Source: Methylobacillus arboreus (GTDB taxonomy: Bacteria > Pseudomonadota > Gammaproteobacteria > Burkholderiales > Methylophilaceae). From it: a DNA stretch of 64,000 bases. Each line of letters starts with the position of its first letter. Within the stretch, counting starts at the first letter, position 1. Positions 44,933-53,175 of this stretch are shown one piece after another. Made by a program: the position numbers and the translations under genes. Below the pieces are notes generated by a model. It was not told where the DNA came from. It searched no databases and worked only from the letters and a program-made list of their open reading frames with translations. The DNA is taken from positions 310,001-374,000 of the forward strand of contig NZ_JAJAVC010000003.1 of the NCBI RefSeq assembly GCF_020532725.1, written 5' to 3'.

Positions 44933-45898
44933 ATGGGATCACATCACCATCACGACCATCATCATGCGCACGGCAGCAGCCAGCCTTCCTTGCTGCTGCC
45001 CTTGCTCCTGATTGCGGGCTTTGCGGTAGTTGAAGCTGTTGGCGGCTGGTGGACGGGTTCGCTGGCCTTGCTCAGCGATGCGGGCCATATGGTGTCCGAT
45101 GCACTGGCGCTGGCGCTTGCATGGCTGGGCAGCTGGATTGCACGCAAGCCGGCGACTCGCAAGCATAACTTCGGCCTGGGGCGTGCCGAGGTGATTGTGG
45201 CCTTGGTCAATGCTTTGCTGATGCTGGCGGTGATTGCGGGGATTGTCTATGAAGCGGTGCAGCGCCTTGCCGATCCGCAGCCCGTGCAAGGCGGCGAGGT
45301 GATGTTGATTGCCTTTATCGGCATGCTGATCAACATTGTCGTGGCGTGGATGCTGCACAAGGGGCACAGCAGCCTGAACAGTCGCGCCGCATTGCTGCAT
45401 GTGCTGGGCGACCTGCTGGGTTCGGTGGCTGCAATTATTGCCGGCGCGGTAATCTATTTCACAGGCTGGATGCCGATAGATCCTCTTCTTTCGATTTTCA
45501 TCTCGGTACTTATTCTTCTTTCCACCTTGCGCCTGTTGGGAGAAGTATTGCATGTGCTCATGGAGGGAGTGCCGCGGCATCTTGATATTCAAGCCGTGGA
45601 GCAGGCATTGGCTTCCACTGACAAGGTGCGCGAGGTTCATCATTTGCATATCTGGTCGCTCTCCTCGGAGAGAATTGCGCTTTCCGCCCATGTGGTGCTG
45701 GAGGATATGCAGGATTGGCATCCCGTACTGAGCAAGTTGCGCCACATGCTGCATGACAGGTTTAATATTGAGCATGTCACACTGCAGCCGGAAACCGTGA
45801 CTGCGCTCAGCAATGGCAGCGCCAATTGCTGGCTCACGCAAAAAACTGAACATGCGCATGACCACGATCACGACCATGTGCATGGCCATGCACATTAA
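44933..45898 (+). CDS. cation diffusion facilitator exporter, CzcD/ZitB-like
   Basis: This 321-residue inner-membrane exporter of zinc or related divalent metals has six helices. The metal site HD-HD is visible: DAGHMVSDA in helix 2 and LHVLGDLLG in helix 5. The C-terminal domain carries VREVHHLHIWSLSSE. His-rich runs stand at both ends (HHHHDHHHAHG at the start and HAHDHDHDHVHGHAH at the end), probably metal buffers. No clear ribosome site precedes the ATG. A small tautomerase gene follows after 40 bases. Confidence 0.93.
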   Translation: MGSHHHHDHHHAHGSSQPSLLLPLLLIAGFAVVEAVGGWWTGSLALLSDAGHMVSDALALALAWLGSWIARKPATRKHNFGLGRAEVIVALVNALLMLAVIAGIVYEAVQRLADPQPVQGGEVMLIAFIGMLINIVVAWMLHKGHSSLNSRAALLHVLGDLLGSVAAIIAGAVIYFTGWMPIDPLLSIFISVLILLSTLRLLGEVLHVLMEGVPRHLDIQAVEQALASTDKVREVHHLHIWSLSSERIALSAHVVLEDMQDWHPVLSKLRHMLHDRFNIEHVTLQPETVTALSNGSANCWLTQKTEHAHDHDHDHVHGHAH

Positions 45899-45938
45899 GC
45901 CCGGATTGATTCCTTAACCCAAGCCAGGAGAAAAAGAC

Positions 45939-46124
45939 ATGCCCTACGTCAATATCAAGGTTGCCGGAGCCCTGACGCGCGAGCAAAAGGCCAAGATTGC
46001 GGAAGAGATCACTGATACGCTGGAGCGCATCGCCAAGAAACCCAAGTCCTATACCTATATTACTTTTGATGAAGTGGCGGGAGAGAACTGGGCCGTGGCA
46101 GGCGAATTGCTGGATAGTGATTAA
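45939..46124 (+). CDS. 4-oxalocrotonate tautomerase-family protein
   Basis: This 61-residue protein starts MPYVNIKVAGAL. After Met removal Pro1 is the catalytic base of this family. The length matches small tautomerases that assemble as hexamers. The RREQK-like helix (TREQKAKIAEEITDTL) and YTYITFDEV fit the DmpI/4-OT pattern, and ENWAVAGELL occupies the position of the usual NWGxxG motif. A CAGGAG ribosome site precedes it. No aromatic-degradation genes are nearby, so the substrate is unknown. Confidence 0.86.
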   Translation: MPYVNIKVAGALTREQKAKIAEEITDTLERIAKKPKSYTYITFDEVAGENWAVAGELLDSD

Positions 46125-46184
46125 ACAGGTTGCTGCGTTTTACTGAGTTATTATGTTTGGCCGCTATGACGGCCAAAAGCCATT

Positions 46185-47987
46185 ATGTTCGACCCAAAAC
46201 CGGTACTTAAGAACCTGCCTAACCTGCCCGGCGTTTATCGCATGATCAACGCCGAGGATGAGGTGATCTATGTGGGCAAGGCGCGCGACCTCAAGAAACG
46301 CGTTTCGTCCTATTTCCAGAAGAACCTGCCGTCTGCGCGTACGCGCCTGATGGTGTCCAATATCGCCCGCATAGAAACGACGGTAACACGCTCGGAGGCT
46401 GAAGCACTCCTGCTTGAGAACAACCTCATCAAGGGCTTCATGCCGCGCTACAATGTGTTGTTCCGTGATGACAAGTCCTATCCCTATATTGCCCTGACAG
46501 GCGATACCTTTCCAAGACTGGCTTTCCACCGAGGCGCGCAGCGCAAAGGCAGCAGCTATTTTGGCCCGTTTCCTAATGCCGTAGCGGTACGCGATAGCAT
46601 CCAGCTCCTGCAAAAGGTATTCCGGCTGCGCACTTGCGAAAATACAGTCTTCGCCAATCGTTCACGCCCTTGCCTCTTGCACCAGATCGAGCGTTGTACC
46701 GCGCCTTGTGTGGGTTTTATCTCGGAAGAGGATTATCGCCGCGATGTCATGCATGCCAGCTTGTTCCTGCAAGGCAAGGAGCAGCAGGTGATGGACGAAC
46801 TTGGCGAAAAGATGAATGAAGCTGCGGAGCAAATGGAATACGAAATGGCGGCTGTGTACCGTGATCGCATCCAGAGCCTGCGCCAGGTGCAGGCCAGGCA
46901 GTTTGTGAGCGACTTCAATGTCAGCGATGCCGATGTAATCGCCTGCGCTGAATTCCAAGGCCAATGGTGCGTGAACCTGGTCATGATTCGTGGCGGCCAC
47001 CATCTCGGCGACAAGAGCTTTTTTCCGAAAAATGCGGACGGCGCCGACCTTGAGACCACCATGGAGGCCTTCCTGGAACAGCACTATATGGCAGGCGTCA
47101 TCCCGCCACTTTTGATTGTTGGCGCACCGCTGGAGACAGTCACGGCAATGGAAGAGGTATTCAGCGAGCAGGCGGGGCGCAAGATCAAGATTAATACCAA
47201 TCCCATTGGCGACAAGCGCGTCTGGCTCAAAATGGCGCAAACCAATGCCGAGCTGGCATTGACGCAACGCGCGGCTCAGCAAAGCAACCAGCAAGCCAGG
47301 CTCACCGCCTTGCGCGAGGCCCTGGGGTTGCCGGAAAGTACGGAGCGCATCGAATGTTTCGATATCAGCCATACCATGGGCGAAGCCACCGTGGCCTCCT
47401 GCGTGGTATTTGATAAAGGCAATATGCAGAATTCCGAGTATCGCCGTTACAATATCACTGGCATCACGCCCGGTGACGACTATGCTGCGATGCGCGATGT
47501 CCTGACCCGGCGTTACCGCAAAGTGGCGGCAGGGGAGGGCAAACGTCCTGACCTGGTCTTCATTGACGGCGGCAAGGGACAATTGGGTGTGGCGGTTGAG
47601 GTGATGAACGAAGTTGGCCTGCCGGATATTCAATTGGTTGGCATTGCCAAGGGCGAGGAACGCAAACCTGGGCTGGAACAGATGTTCTTTCCCGAACGAG
47701 AGGGGCCGGTGGCGCTGAAGAAAGACCATGCCGGCCTGCACCTACTGCAACAGATACGTGACGAGGCGCACCGGTTTGCGATTACCGGCCACCGCGCCAG
47801 GCGCGGCAAGGCACGCTTGCATTCAAGCCTTGAGGATATCAGCGGCATAGGCGCCAAGCGCCGCAAAAGCCTGCTGACGCGGTTTGGCGGCCTGGACGGC
47901 GTCAAGAATGCCAGCGTGGATGAAATCGCCCAGGTGGATGGCATCAGCCATGCATTGGCACAGAAAATTTATGAGGAGTTGCACTGA
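46185..47987 (+). CDS. uvrC: UvrABC excinuclease subunit C
   Basis: This 600-residue nuclease makes both cuts around bulky DNA lesions. An N-terminal GIY-YIG domain (LPGVYRMIN to IYVGKARDLKKR, residues 15-40), a UVR segment around 200-240, the RNase H-like second nuclease domain (CFDISHTMGE and FIDGGKGQL) and two C-terminal helix-hairpin-helix motifs (IGAKRRKSLLTRFG) are all present. Its TGA overlaps the pgsA ATG by one base, the same uvrC-pgsA order seen in many proteobacteria. Confidence 0.96.
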   Translation: MFDPKPVLKNLPNLPGVYRMINAEDEVIYVGKARDLKKRVSSYFQKNLPSARTRLMVSNIARIETTVTRSEAEALLLENNLIKGFMPRYNVLFRDDKSYPYIALTGDTFPRLAFHRGAQRKGSSYFGPFPNAVAVRDSIQLLQKVFRLRTCENTVFANRSRPCLLHQIERCTAPCVGFISEEDYRRDVMHASLFLQGKEQQVMDELGEKMNEAAEQMEYEMAAVYRDRIQSLRQVQARQFVSDFNVSDADVIACAEFQGQWCVNLVMIRGGHHLGDKSFFPKNADGADLETTMEAFLEQHYMAGVIPPLLIVGAPLETVTAMEEVFSEQAGRKIKINTNPIGDKRVWLKMAQTNAELALTQRAAQQSNQQARLTALREALGLPESTERIECFDISHTMGEATVASCVVFDKGNMQNSEYRRYNITGITPGDDYAAMRDVLTRRYRKVAAGEGKRPDLVFIDGGKGQLGVAVEVMNEVGLPDIQLVGIAKGEERKPGLEQMFFPEREGPVALKKDHAGLHLLQQIRDEAHRFAITGHRARRGKARLHSSLEDISGIGAKRRKSLLTRFGGLDGVKNASVDEIAQVDGISHALAQKIYEELH

Positions 47988-48553
47988 TGTTCTGGAATGT
48001 CCCCAATAGCCTGACGGTGATGCGTATTCTATGCATTCCGCTTTTTGTCGGGATATTCTATTTCCCGGAAACTACCCTGCCCATACACGACAAGAACGTG
48101 CTGGCGACCTTCATTTTTGCCTTTGCTGCAATTACAGACTGGTTTGACGGTTACCTGGCGCGCGTGCTCAACCAGACTTCGGCGTTTGGCGCTTTTCTTG
48201 ATCCTGTGGCAGACAAGCTCATGGTAGCTGCCGCGCTGGTGCTGTTGATCGAGCTGGATCGCGTGGGTGCCGTGGTGGCGTTGATTATTATTGGGCGTGA
48301 AATTGCGATCAGCGCCCTGCGGGAGTGGATGGCCGGCATGGGAGAGCGTGGCAGCGTTGCGGTCGCGTATATCGGTAAGGTAAAGACGGCCGTACAGATG
48401 GCGGCAATCCTGTTTCTGCTGTACTACGATCCTCTGGGACCGCTCGATATTAAATTCTATGGTCAGGTGCTGATTTACATCGCTGCATTTTTGACATTGG
48501 TGTCAATGGCTTATTACTTAAAGGCTGCATGGCCGCGCATGAAAGCGGGTTAA
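47987..48553 (+). CDS. pgsA: CDP-diacylglycerol-glycerol-3-phosphate 3-phosphatidyltransferase
   Basis: This 188-residue membrane enzyme makes phosphatidylglycerol phosphate. The CDP-alcohol phosphotransferase motif DG-x2-AR-x8-G-x3-D-x3-D is complete in DGYLAR through GAFLDPVADK. It is translationally coupled to uvrC. Confidence 0.95.
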   Translation: MFWNVPNSLTVMRILCIPLFVGIFYFPETTLPIHDKNVLATFIFAFAAITDWFDGYLARVLNQTSAFGAFLDPVADKLMVAAALVLLIELDRVGAVVALIIIGREIAISALREWMAGMGERGSVAVAYIGKVKTAVQMAAILFLLYYDPLGPLDIKFYGQVLIYIAAFLTLVSMAYYLKAAWPRMKAG

Positions 48554-48569
48554 CCGCCCTGAAATACGC

Positions 48570-48597
48570 TTGACACATGCCTGAAAATCCTTAGAAT
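48570..48597 (+). promoter_or_regulatory. strong sigma70 promoter of the tRNA cluster
   Basis: TTGACA at 48570-48575 and TAGAAT at 48592-48597 are separated by 16 bases, and the first tRNA begins 17 bases downstream. Confidence 0.8.
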
Positions 48598-48613
48598 AGC
48601 GCCTTCTTTCGAT

Positions 48614-48689
48614 GCGGGAATAGCTCAGTTGGTAGAGCGCAACCTTGCCAAGGTTGAGGTCGCGAGTTCGAGACTCGTTTCCCGCTCCA
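48614..48689 (+). tRNA. tRNA-Gly (GCC)
   Basis: A full cloverleaf of 76 bases with acceptor stem GCGGGAA/TTCCCGC, anticodon loop TTGCCAA and an encoded CCA end. It is identical to the copy at 48868. Confidence 0.97.
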
Positions 48690-48695
48690 GAATTT

Positions 48696-48731
48696 AAAAA
48701 GGAAAGCGTTTGGTAAAGCTTTCCTTTTTTA
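48696..48731 (+). terminator. hairpin with T-run between tRNA genes
   Basis: AAAAAGGAAAGC pairs with GCTTTCCTTTTT around a 10-base loop. It may end or attenuate transcription between the first tRNA-Gly and tRNA-Cys, or act as a processing hairpin. Confidence 0.7.
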
Positions 48732-48762
48732 TCAGGTACCTAGGTACTCTGATACTGTTTAT

Positions 48763-48836
48763 GGCGCGATAGCAAAGCGGTTATGCCGCGGCCTGCAAAG
48801 CCGTTTAGGCCGGTTCGACTCCGGCTCGCGCCTCCA
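48763..48836 (+). tRNA. tRNA-Cys (GCA)
   Basis: A 74-base cloverleaf with acceptor GGCGCGA/TCGCGCC, anticodon GCA in the loop CTGCAAA and an encoded CCA end. Confidence 0.97.
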
Positions 48837-48867
48837 GGTAAATGATTTTGTTTTGCTGTGAAGCAAT

Positions 48868-48943
48868 GCGGGAATAGCTCAGTTGGTAGAGCGCAACCTT
48901 GCCAAGGTTGAGGTCGCGAGTTCGAGACTCGTTTCCCGCTCCA
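48868..48943 (+). tRNA. tRNA-Gly (GCC), second identical copy
   Basis: Every base matches the tRNA at 48614, and the identity continues through the following GAATTTA, indicating a recent local duplication. The accessory helicase gene lies just downstream on the other strand. Confidence 0.97.
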
Positions 48944-48952
48944 GAATTTATC

Positions 48953-48982
48953 AAAAGCCCTGACTCCGGTTTGGGCTTTTTA
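48953..48982. terminator. intrinsic terminator of the tRNA cluster
   Basis: AAAAGCCC (48953-48960) pairs with GGGCTTTT (48973-48980) across a 12-base loop, then T residues. It can also serve the convergent helicase gene. Confidence 0.75.
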
Positions 48983-49013
48983 TTTGCCTTTCATGGTGAT
49001 GTGTTTCAGCTTT

Positions 49014-51746
49014 TTACCTGGCAAGATTGACTGGAATGACTGATTCCTCTGTAGGCTGGTTTGATATGGTTTGGGAGTTGTTTCCCCATTGAGCCAGGAA
49101 TGTAGAGATTTTCTCTTCAATGCTACTTTCGATGGTTTTCAGCCTTAGCAATGGGAGGCTGCTCTTTTCCAGGATGCTGTTCTTCAGCTGGTCCCGTTCT
49201 GCTTGCTGTCCAGAATCATGTGTCTTCCCATCTACTTCGATAACCCCTAGCGGTGTTTTTCCTACTTTGAAATAAAGCACAAAATCACAACTGGCACGAT
49301 TGCGCATAAACTCCTGCTCTCGTGAGGTAAAGCTGTTATTAGTTAACGATACCAATTGAATCAAGGCAACCTGGCTATGGAAGGTTATTGCCCGATATGC
49401 ATCCTGCGAGAAGGTGTCGCGTAGCAGCCGGGCGATAATCTGTTCCGACTTGAATGCTGAGTCATTCAGGTTCAACTTGGTGTTGAGCTTTTCCAGGGAT
49501 TGATCATATTCCTGATAAAGCAGGTCGAATGCTGAAACAACCGGGCTGCGTCTAATCTGTTCCTTGTCCGCATAATATTCGATATAACGGATCAGCGCGG
49601 CAATGCACCTGTTCTTTTCTGAAAAAACATTGTCGCCTGTCACCAGCGTGAAATTATGCTTGGCACGCGAGACGGCCACGTTGACCAGGTGGGGATTATC
49701 CACAAAGCCCACTTTTTGCTGGCTGCTGCGTTTCTTGTCCAGGACGGTGGAAAAAATGATTTCGTCACATTCCCTTCCTTGAAATTTGTGAACTGTGGAA
49801 TTGACAAAGTCGCTAGGCAGCTGCCTTTTTGCCTGGTTGACCTGGGCGTTATAAGGTGCAATGAATCCTCTGCTTTGTTCCGCATCCCATGAAAGAGGGC
49901 CTAATGACTCTAGTTCCCTGAGATTGGAGAGGCGATGCTCATGATTGCCCTTGGCGGTGATAACCAGCGATAACGCTTGCTCGCCATTGTCTTGCGTCAT
50001 AGGGATGAGTTGATTGTCGTAGAACTGCTTGTTGCAGAACTGGATGATCTTGGGGTGGCAACGATAATGTTCCTTTAATAATGTCGCCGGGAGAGCATGA
50101 TTGAAAACGCCGATGCATGAATCCAGCAAACTATACCTGACGCAATCATAGAACTCGGCAGGTAACGCAATATCGAGATTCACCGGCACATGCGGAAGTT
50201 GCTTGCTGTCGCCAACGATGATCAGGTTCCTGGCGCAGCCTAGGCCCAGAATTCCTGGAACGATGTCCTGTTGAGAAGCTTCATCAATGATGACGTAATC
50301 GAGAATGGCATCATTGGCGATGGAATTGATAATGGAGTGGGTGCTGCTGCCGATGATAGGGAAGCGTTTCGTGAATGTGCTGAACCGTTTTTTGTAATCA
50401 TCTTCGTTGAATTTTTCCTCGCGTGGAATACGCTGATAAAGATGGTGCTTTAGATATGTCATGGAAGTGCTGGTCAACTCATGCAGCAATGCATCGGCAT
50501 GGTTGTATTCCAGTATTTTCTCAAGTGCTGCCGATACGGCGCTTTTCTGCTGTAGCGCTTTTTCGTAATAGTGCCGCTGCAACGAGTCTATCAGTGACTT
50601 GCGTTTCTCCCAGTTGTTCATGAATTTCGTGCGCACGATCCTGAAATTCAGCAACAGTGTCATCCTATGCCAAAGGTTGATGGGCCTCTCGCCAAGGTGA
50701 GATAGGTAGGCAATGAGGTCAGTGATTTGTTGTGGCGACAGCTCATACCTTTCAATTGGGGCAGCTTCTTGCGACAGGTTTTCATCTTGCCAACGCTGCA
50801 GGTATTGCTGCTCTATGCGCAGTTCATCAATTTCCGCTTTTAGTTGCGCTACTTGGTTTCGTGCATCGAGATACTGCTTCAGCTTTTGCAATGTTGCATC
50901 GATATCTTGGATATCGGGTGCAGGGGGTGGCGCTTCTGATGGTGCTTCAGGCGGGTTTTCAAAAAAGGCTTTGCGGTTATCAGTGCTGCCTAGTTTGGCA
51001 ATCAGATAGTCGAGTCCGGATTTCTGCAGTTTTTCATACACATTGTCCACAGCAGCGTTGTTATTGGACAAAATGGCGACGGTTTTTTGCTGCAACAGGA
51101 TATTGGCGATGATGTTCAATATCGTCTGGGTTTTTCCAGTTCCCGGAGGGCCCTCGATGAGGCTGATCTGTGAGGAGAATGCCTGCTCCACCGCCTGGAG
51201 CTGGCTTGCATTGATGCCGAAGGGATAGATGAAATGCCTGATCTGTTCCCGCGACTGGTTCTTGCCCGTGCAGTATGCATGTAGTGCGGTATCCGGATGT
51301 GGCACCACTTTTTCCAACTGGCGTAGGACATTCTCAGCGATAGATTTATTATCGCCAGTTGTCTGATCAATGCGGGCTTGCGCCACCGAAACAAAATAAT
51401 TAAATATCGTTCCTTCTTTGATCGTGGTTTGCGGAATGAACTCGAGCTCATCCGCTTTCATTAGGTATGGCCTGGAGTTGCCAGGATAGTAGACGGCTGC
51501 GTATTTTCCGCCATACACCGTTACCTTCTCGACTGAGTTGAAAATGATGCCTCCTGGCCTTTGGAGCAATCGGCCCTGGATTTCTTCGGTCGGCGTGATC
51601 TCGCATGCCGTGATCGGGCGCGTGTAAGTCTTTCCTGAGCGGAAATGGCAGGTCAGCAGCAGTATATCTTTTGCCGCATCGTACCTTAGCGTCCAGTCAG
51701 TGATTTTTGTGGTTTTATCGTCACCATCCACAAAGATAGAAACCAT
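49014..51746 (-). CDS. SF1 (UPF1/DNA2-like) helicase with C-terminal nuclease-like domain
   Basis: This 910-residue single-gene module has an N-terminal beta-rich domain of about 110 residues that I cannot name, then a split superfamily 1 helicase: Walker A GPPGTGKT 199-206, a coiled insert of about 270-440, Walker B VIIDEASQQ 485-493, motif III GDSKQLP 512-518, HYRCHP 560-565, STVHKFQGRE 650-659 and NVAVSRAKH 689-697. The end (about 765-880) looks like a DUF2726/PD-(D/E)xK-type nuclease, with D821, E837 and D839-G-K841 in IEVDGKTHD and RDQLKN after it. GC is visibly lower than in neighbours. It stands alone beside a tRNA cluster with no integrase. Phage defence or DNA repair is possible; neither is shown. 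Confidence 0.88.
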   Translation of the reverse strand: MVSIFVDGDDKTTKITDWTLRYDAAKDILLLTCHFRSGKTYTRPITACEITPTEEIQGRLLQRPGGIIFNSVEKVTVYGGKYAAVYYPGNSRPYLMKADELEFIPQTTIKEGTIFNYFVSVAQARIDQTTGDNKSIAENVLRQLEKVVPHPDTALHAYCTGKNQSREQIRHFIYPFGINASQLQAVEQAFSSQISLIEGPPGTGKTQTILNIIANILLQQKTVAILSNNNAAVDNVYEKLQKSGLDYLIAKLGSTDNRKAFFENPPEAPSEAPPPAPDIQDIDATLQKLKQYLDARNQVAQLKAEIDELRIEQQYLQRWQDENLSQEAAPIERYELSPQQITDLIAYLSHLGERPINLWHRMTLLLNFRIVRTKFMNNWEKRKSLIDSLQRHYYEKALQQKSAVSAALEKILEYNHADALLHELTSTSMTYLKHHLYQRIPREEKFNEDDYKKRFSTFTKRFPIIGSSTHSIINSIANDAILDYVIIDEASQQDIVPGILGLGCARNLIIVGDSKQLPHVPVNLDIALPAEFYDCVRYSLLDSCIGVFNHALPATLLKEHYRCHPKIIQFCNKQFYDNQLIPMTQDNGEQALSLVITAKGNHEHRLSNLRELESLGPLSWDAEQSRGFIAPYNAQVNQAKRQLPSDFVNSTVHKFQGRECDEIIFSTVLDKKRSSQQKVGFVDNPHLVNVAVSRAKHNFTLVTGDNVFSEKNRCIAALIRYIEYYADKEQIRRSPVVSAFDLLYQEYDQSLEKLNTKLNLNDSAFKSEQIIARLLRDTFSQDAYRAITFHSQVALIQLVSLTNNSFTSREQEFMRNRASCDFVLYFKVGKTPLGVIEVDGKTHDSGQQAERDQLKNSILEKSSLPLLRLKTIESSIEEKISTFLAQWGNNSQTISNQPTEESVIPVNLAR

Positions 51747-51857
51747 GGTTTCCTTGTGCCGTAGCCCGTCAGGCTTCTATTATGCCGTTTCCATCACAGC
51801 GCATGCCAAATCAAGCTGAAACTGGCTATGCGCGCACGGTACATTGCAGATACCTCT

Positions 51858-53162
51858 TCAGGCGGATGAGCTTTTTGCGTGCTCATCTTCATGCCTTGCT
51901 TCAAGACGCCTCTGGCTGCGCCCGAGCAGAAGCCCATTGCCTGCCCATACCAGGGCGAATAGGCTACCGAGCAGCATGGCCATAGCAGGCTGGCCTGCCA
52001 GCAGATCAATCCCGTGCTTGACCCAGCCGCTCACGGCGTCGCCGCCGCGGTATACGACGGTGTCGATGAAGTTCTTGGCTTTGTATTTCTGCTCGGGGGA
52101 AACCGAGGTATAGAGCATTTCGCGTCCTGGGCGCACCAGCGCATATTCGCCAGCGCGGCGCACCACCATGACGACAGCGAGGACCGCAAATACAGGTGCC
52201 AGCGCTAGCCAGAGAAAGCCGGCGGCGATCACCAGCGGTACTGCTACGAGCAGCACGCTCACGCCAAGGCGCTGCGCGATCCGGCCGGTCAGGAAGAGCT
52301 GGGTCAGTAGCGCCAGCGACTGCACGACAATATCGATAATCCCGAATACCTGGGTTTGCTGGATACGGTCAGGGAAGGTGGCTTCTACCAGCCGCGCCTG
52401 CTCAAAGTAAAGAAAGGTATTGGCTGTCGCCAGCAGTATGACAAAAGTGGCGATGCCAAGCAGGTACGGCGAGCGGAAAACAGCCGTGGCGCCCGAGAAC
52501 GGGTTGCCGCCCAGCGGTTGGGAGCGTGCATGCTCCTCGTCAGCGGACAGCGGATGGTGGTTGCGCCAGCGCTGCAGGCCGATTCCCGCCGCAGCGCTGC
52601 CAGCCAGCATCAGTGCCGATAGCACCAGCAATCCGGCGTGGCCTAGCGGCTCGACCAGGAGCGTGCCTAGCACCGGCCCGGCGAGGCCGCCCAGGCTGGC
52701 GCCTGCGGCCATTAAGGCAAACAGGCGTTTGGCCTGGGTGCTGGAAAAGATGTCGGCCAGGACGCTCCAGGCCAGCGAGATGGTCAGCATGTTGAAGACC
52801 GACAGCCAGATATAAAATGCCCTTGCCACCCATAGATTGTCCGGCTGCAGCGCCATGCCGGCCGCGAAAGCAAGCAGGTTCAAGGTGAAGAAGCCGTAGG
52901 TCCAAGGCAGGATGCGGCGGCGCTGTACTTTCGAGGCCAGCCAGCCGAATAGCGGCAGCGCGGCAAGTGTAGCGACGAAGGTCCCGGTGAATAGCCATTG
53001 CAGGTTGCGTACGCCTCCCGCCACGCCCATGGTTTCGCGCACCGGGCGCAGCATGAAATAGCCCGCGAACAGCAGGAAGAACATGAGCAGACCGGCCAGC
53101 ACTGCCGGCGCTTCCTGCTTTTCCACATTGAATAGGCGGCTGACAAGCGAGGATATGTGCAT
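51858..53162 (-). CDS. MFS-like transporter of the NTP/NDP exchange (Npt/Tlc) family
   Basis: This 434-residue membrane protein has about 12 helices. The opening (LAGLLMFFLLFAGYFMLRPV followed by RETMG) and the RPGREMLYTSVSPEQKYKAKN stretch near residue 345 are typical of the Npt1/Tlc-like family found in free-living proteobacteria, where the substrate is generally unproven. I chose ATG 53162 (HISSLVSRLF follows) with GAGGGA upstream; the frame opens earlier at a TTG inside the aldo/keto reductase tail. The gene follows that reductase closely, so both probably share a transcript. Confidence 0.82.
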   Translation of the reverse strand: MHISSLVSRLFNVEKQEAPAVLAGLLMFFLLFAGYFMLRPVRETMGVAGGVRNLQWLFTGTFVATLAALPLFGWLASKVQRRRILPWTYGFFTLNLLAFAAGMALQPDNLWVARAFYIWLSVFNMLTISLAWSVLADIFSSTQAKRLFALMAAGASLGGLAGPVLGTLLVEPLGHAGLLVLSALMLAGSAAAGIGLQRWRNHHPLSADEEHARSQPLGGNPFSGATAVFRSPYLLGIATFVILLATANTFLYFEQARLVEATFPDRIQQTQVFGIIDIVVQSLALLTQLFLTGRIAQRLGVSVLLVAVPLVIAAGFLWLALAPVFAVLAVVMVVRRAGEYALVRPGREMLYTSVSPEQKYKAKNFIDTVVYRGGDAVSGWVKHGIDLLAGQPAMAMLLGSLFALVWAGNGLLLGRSQRRLEARHEDEHAKSSSA

Positions 53163-53175
53163 GGAGTGAATTCCC

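Noticed and set aside
44939-45895. A 318-codon minus-strand frame opposite the CDF exporter
   Set aside because: The Met/Val/His-rich ends simply reflect the His-rich codons of the real gene; no domain.
46662-47741. A 359-codon minus-strand frame inside uvrC
   Set aside because: It is the mirror of the conserved uvrC sequence; no ribosome site or domain.
51747-51857. Search for a tRNA-Gly 3'-end direct repeat that would mark the far edge of an island carrying the helicase gene
   Set aside because: No copy of the tRNA end was seen after the helicase gene, so integration by tRNA-site recombination is not supported here.
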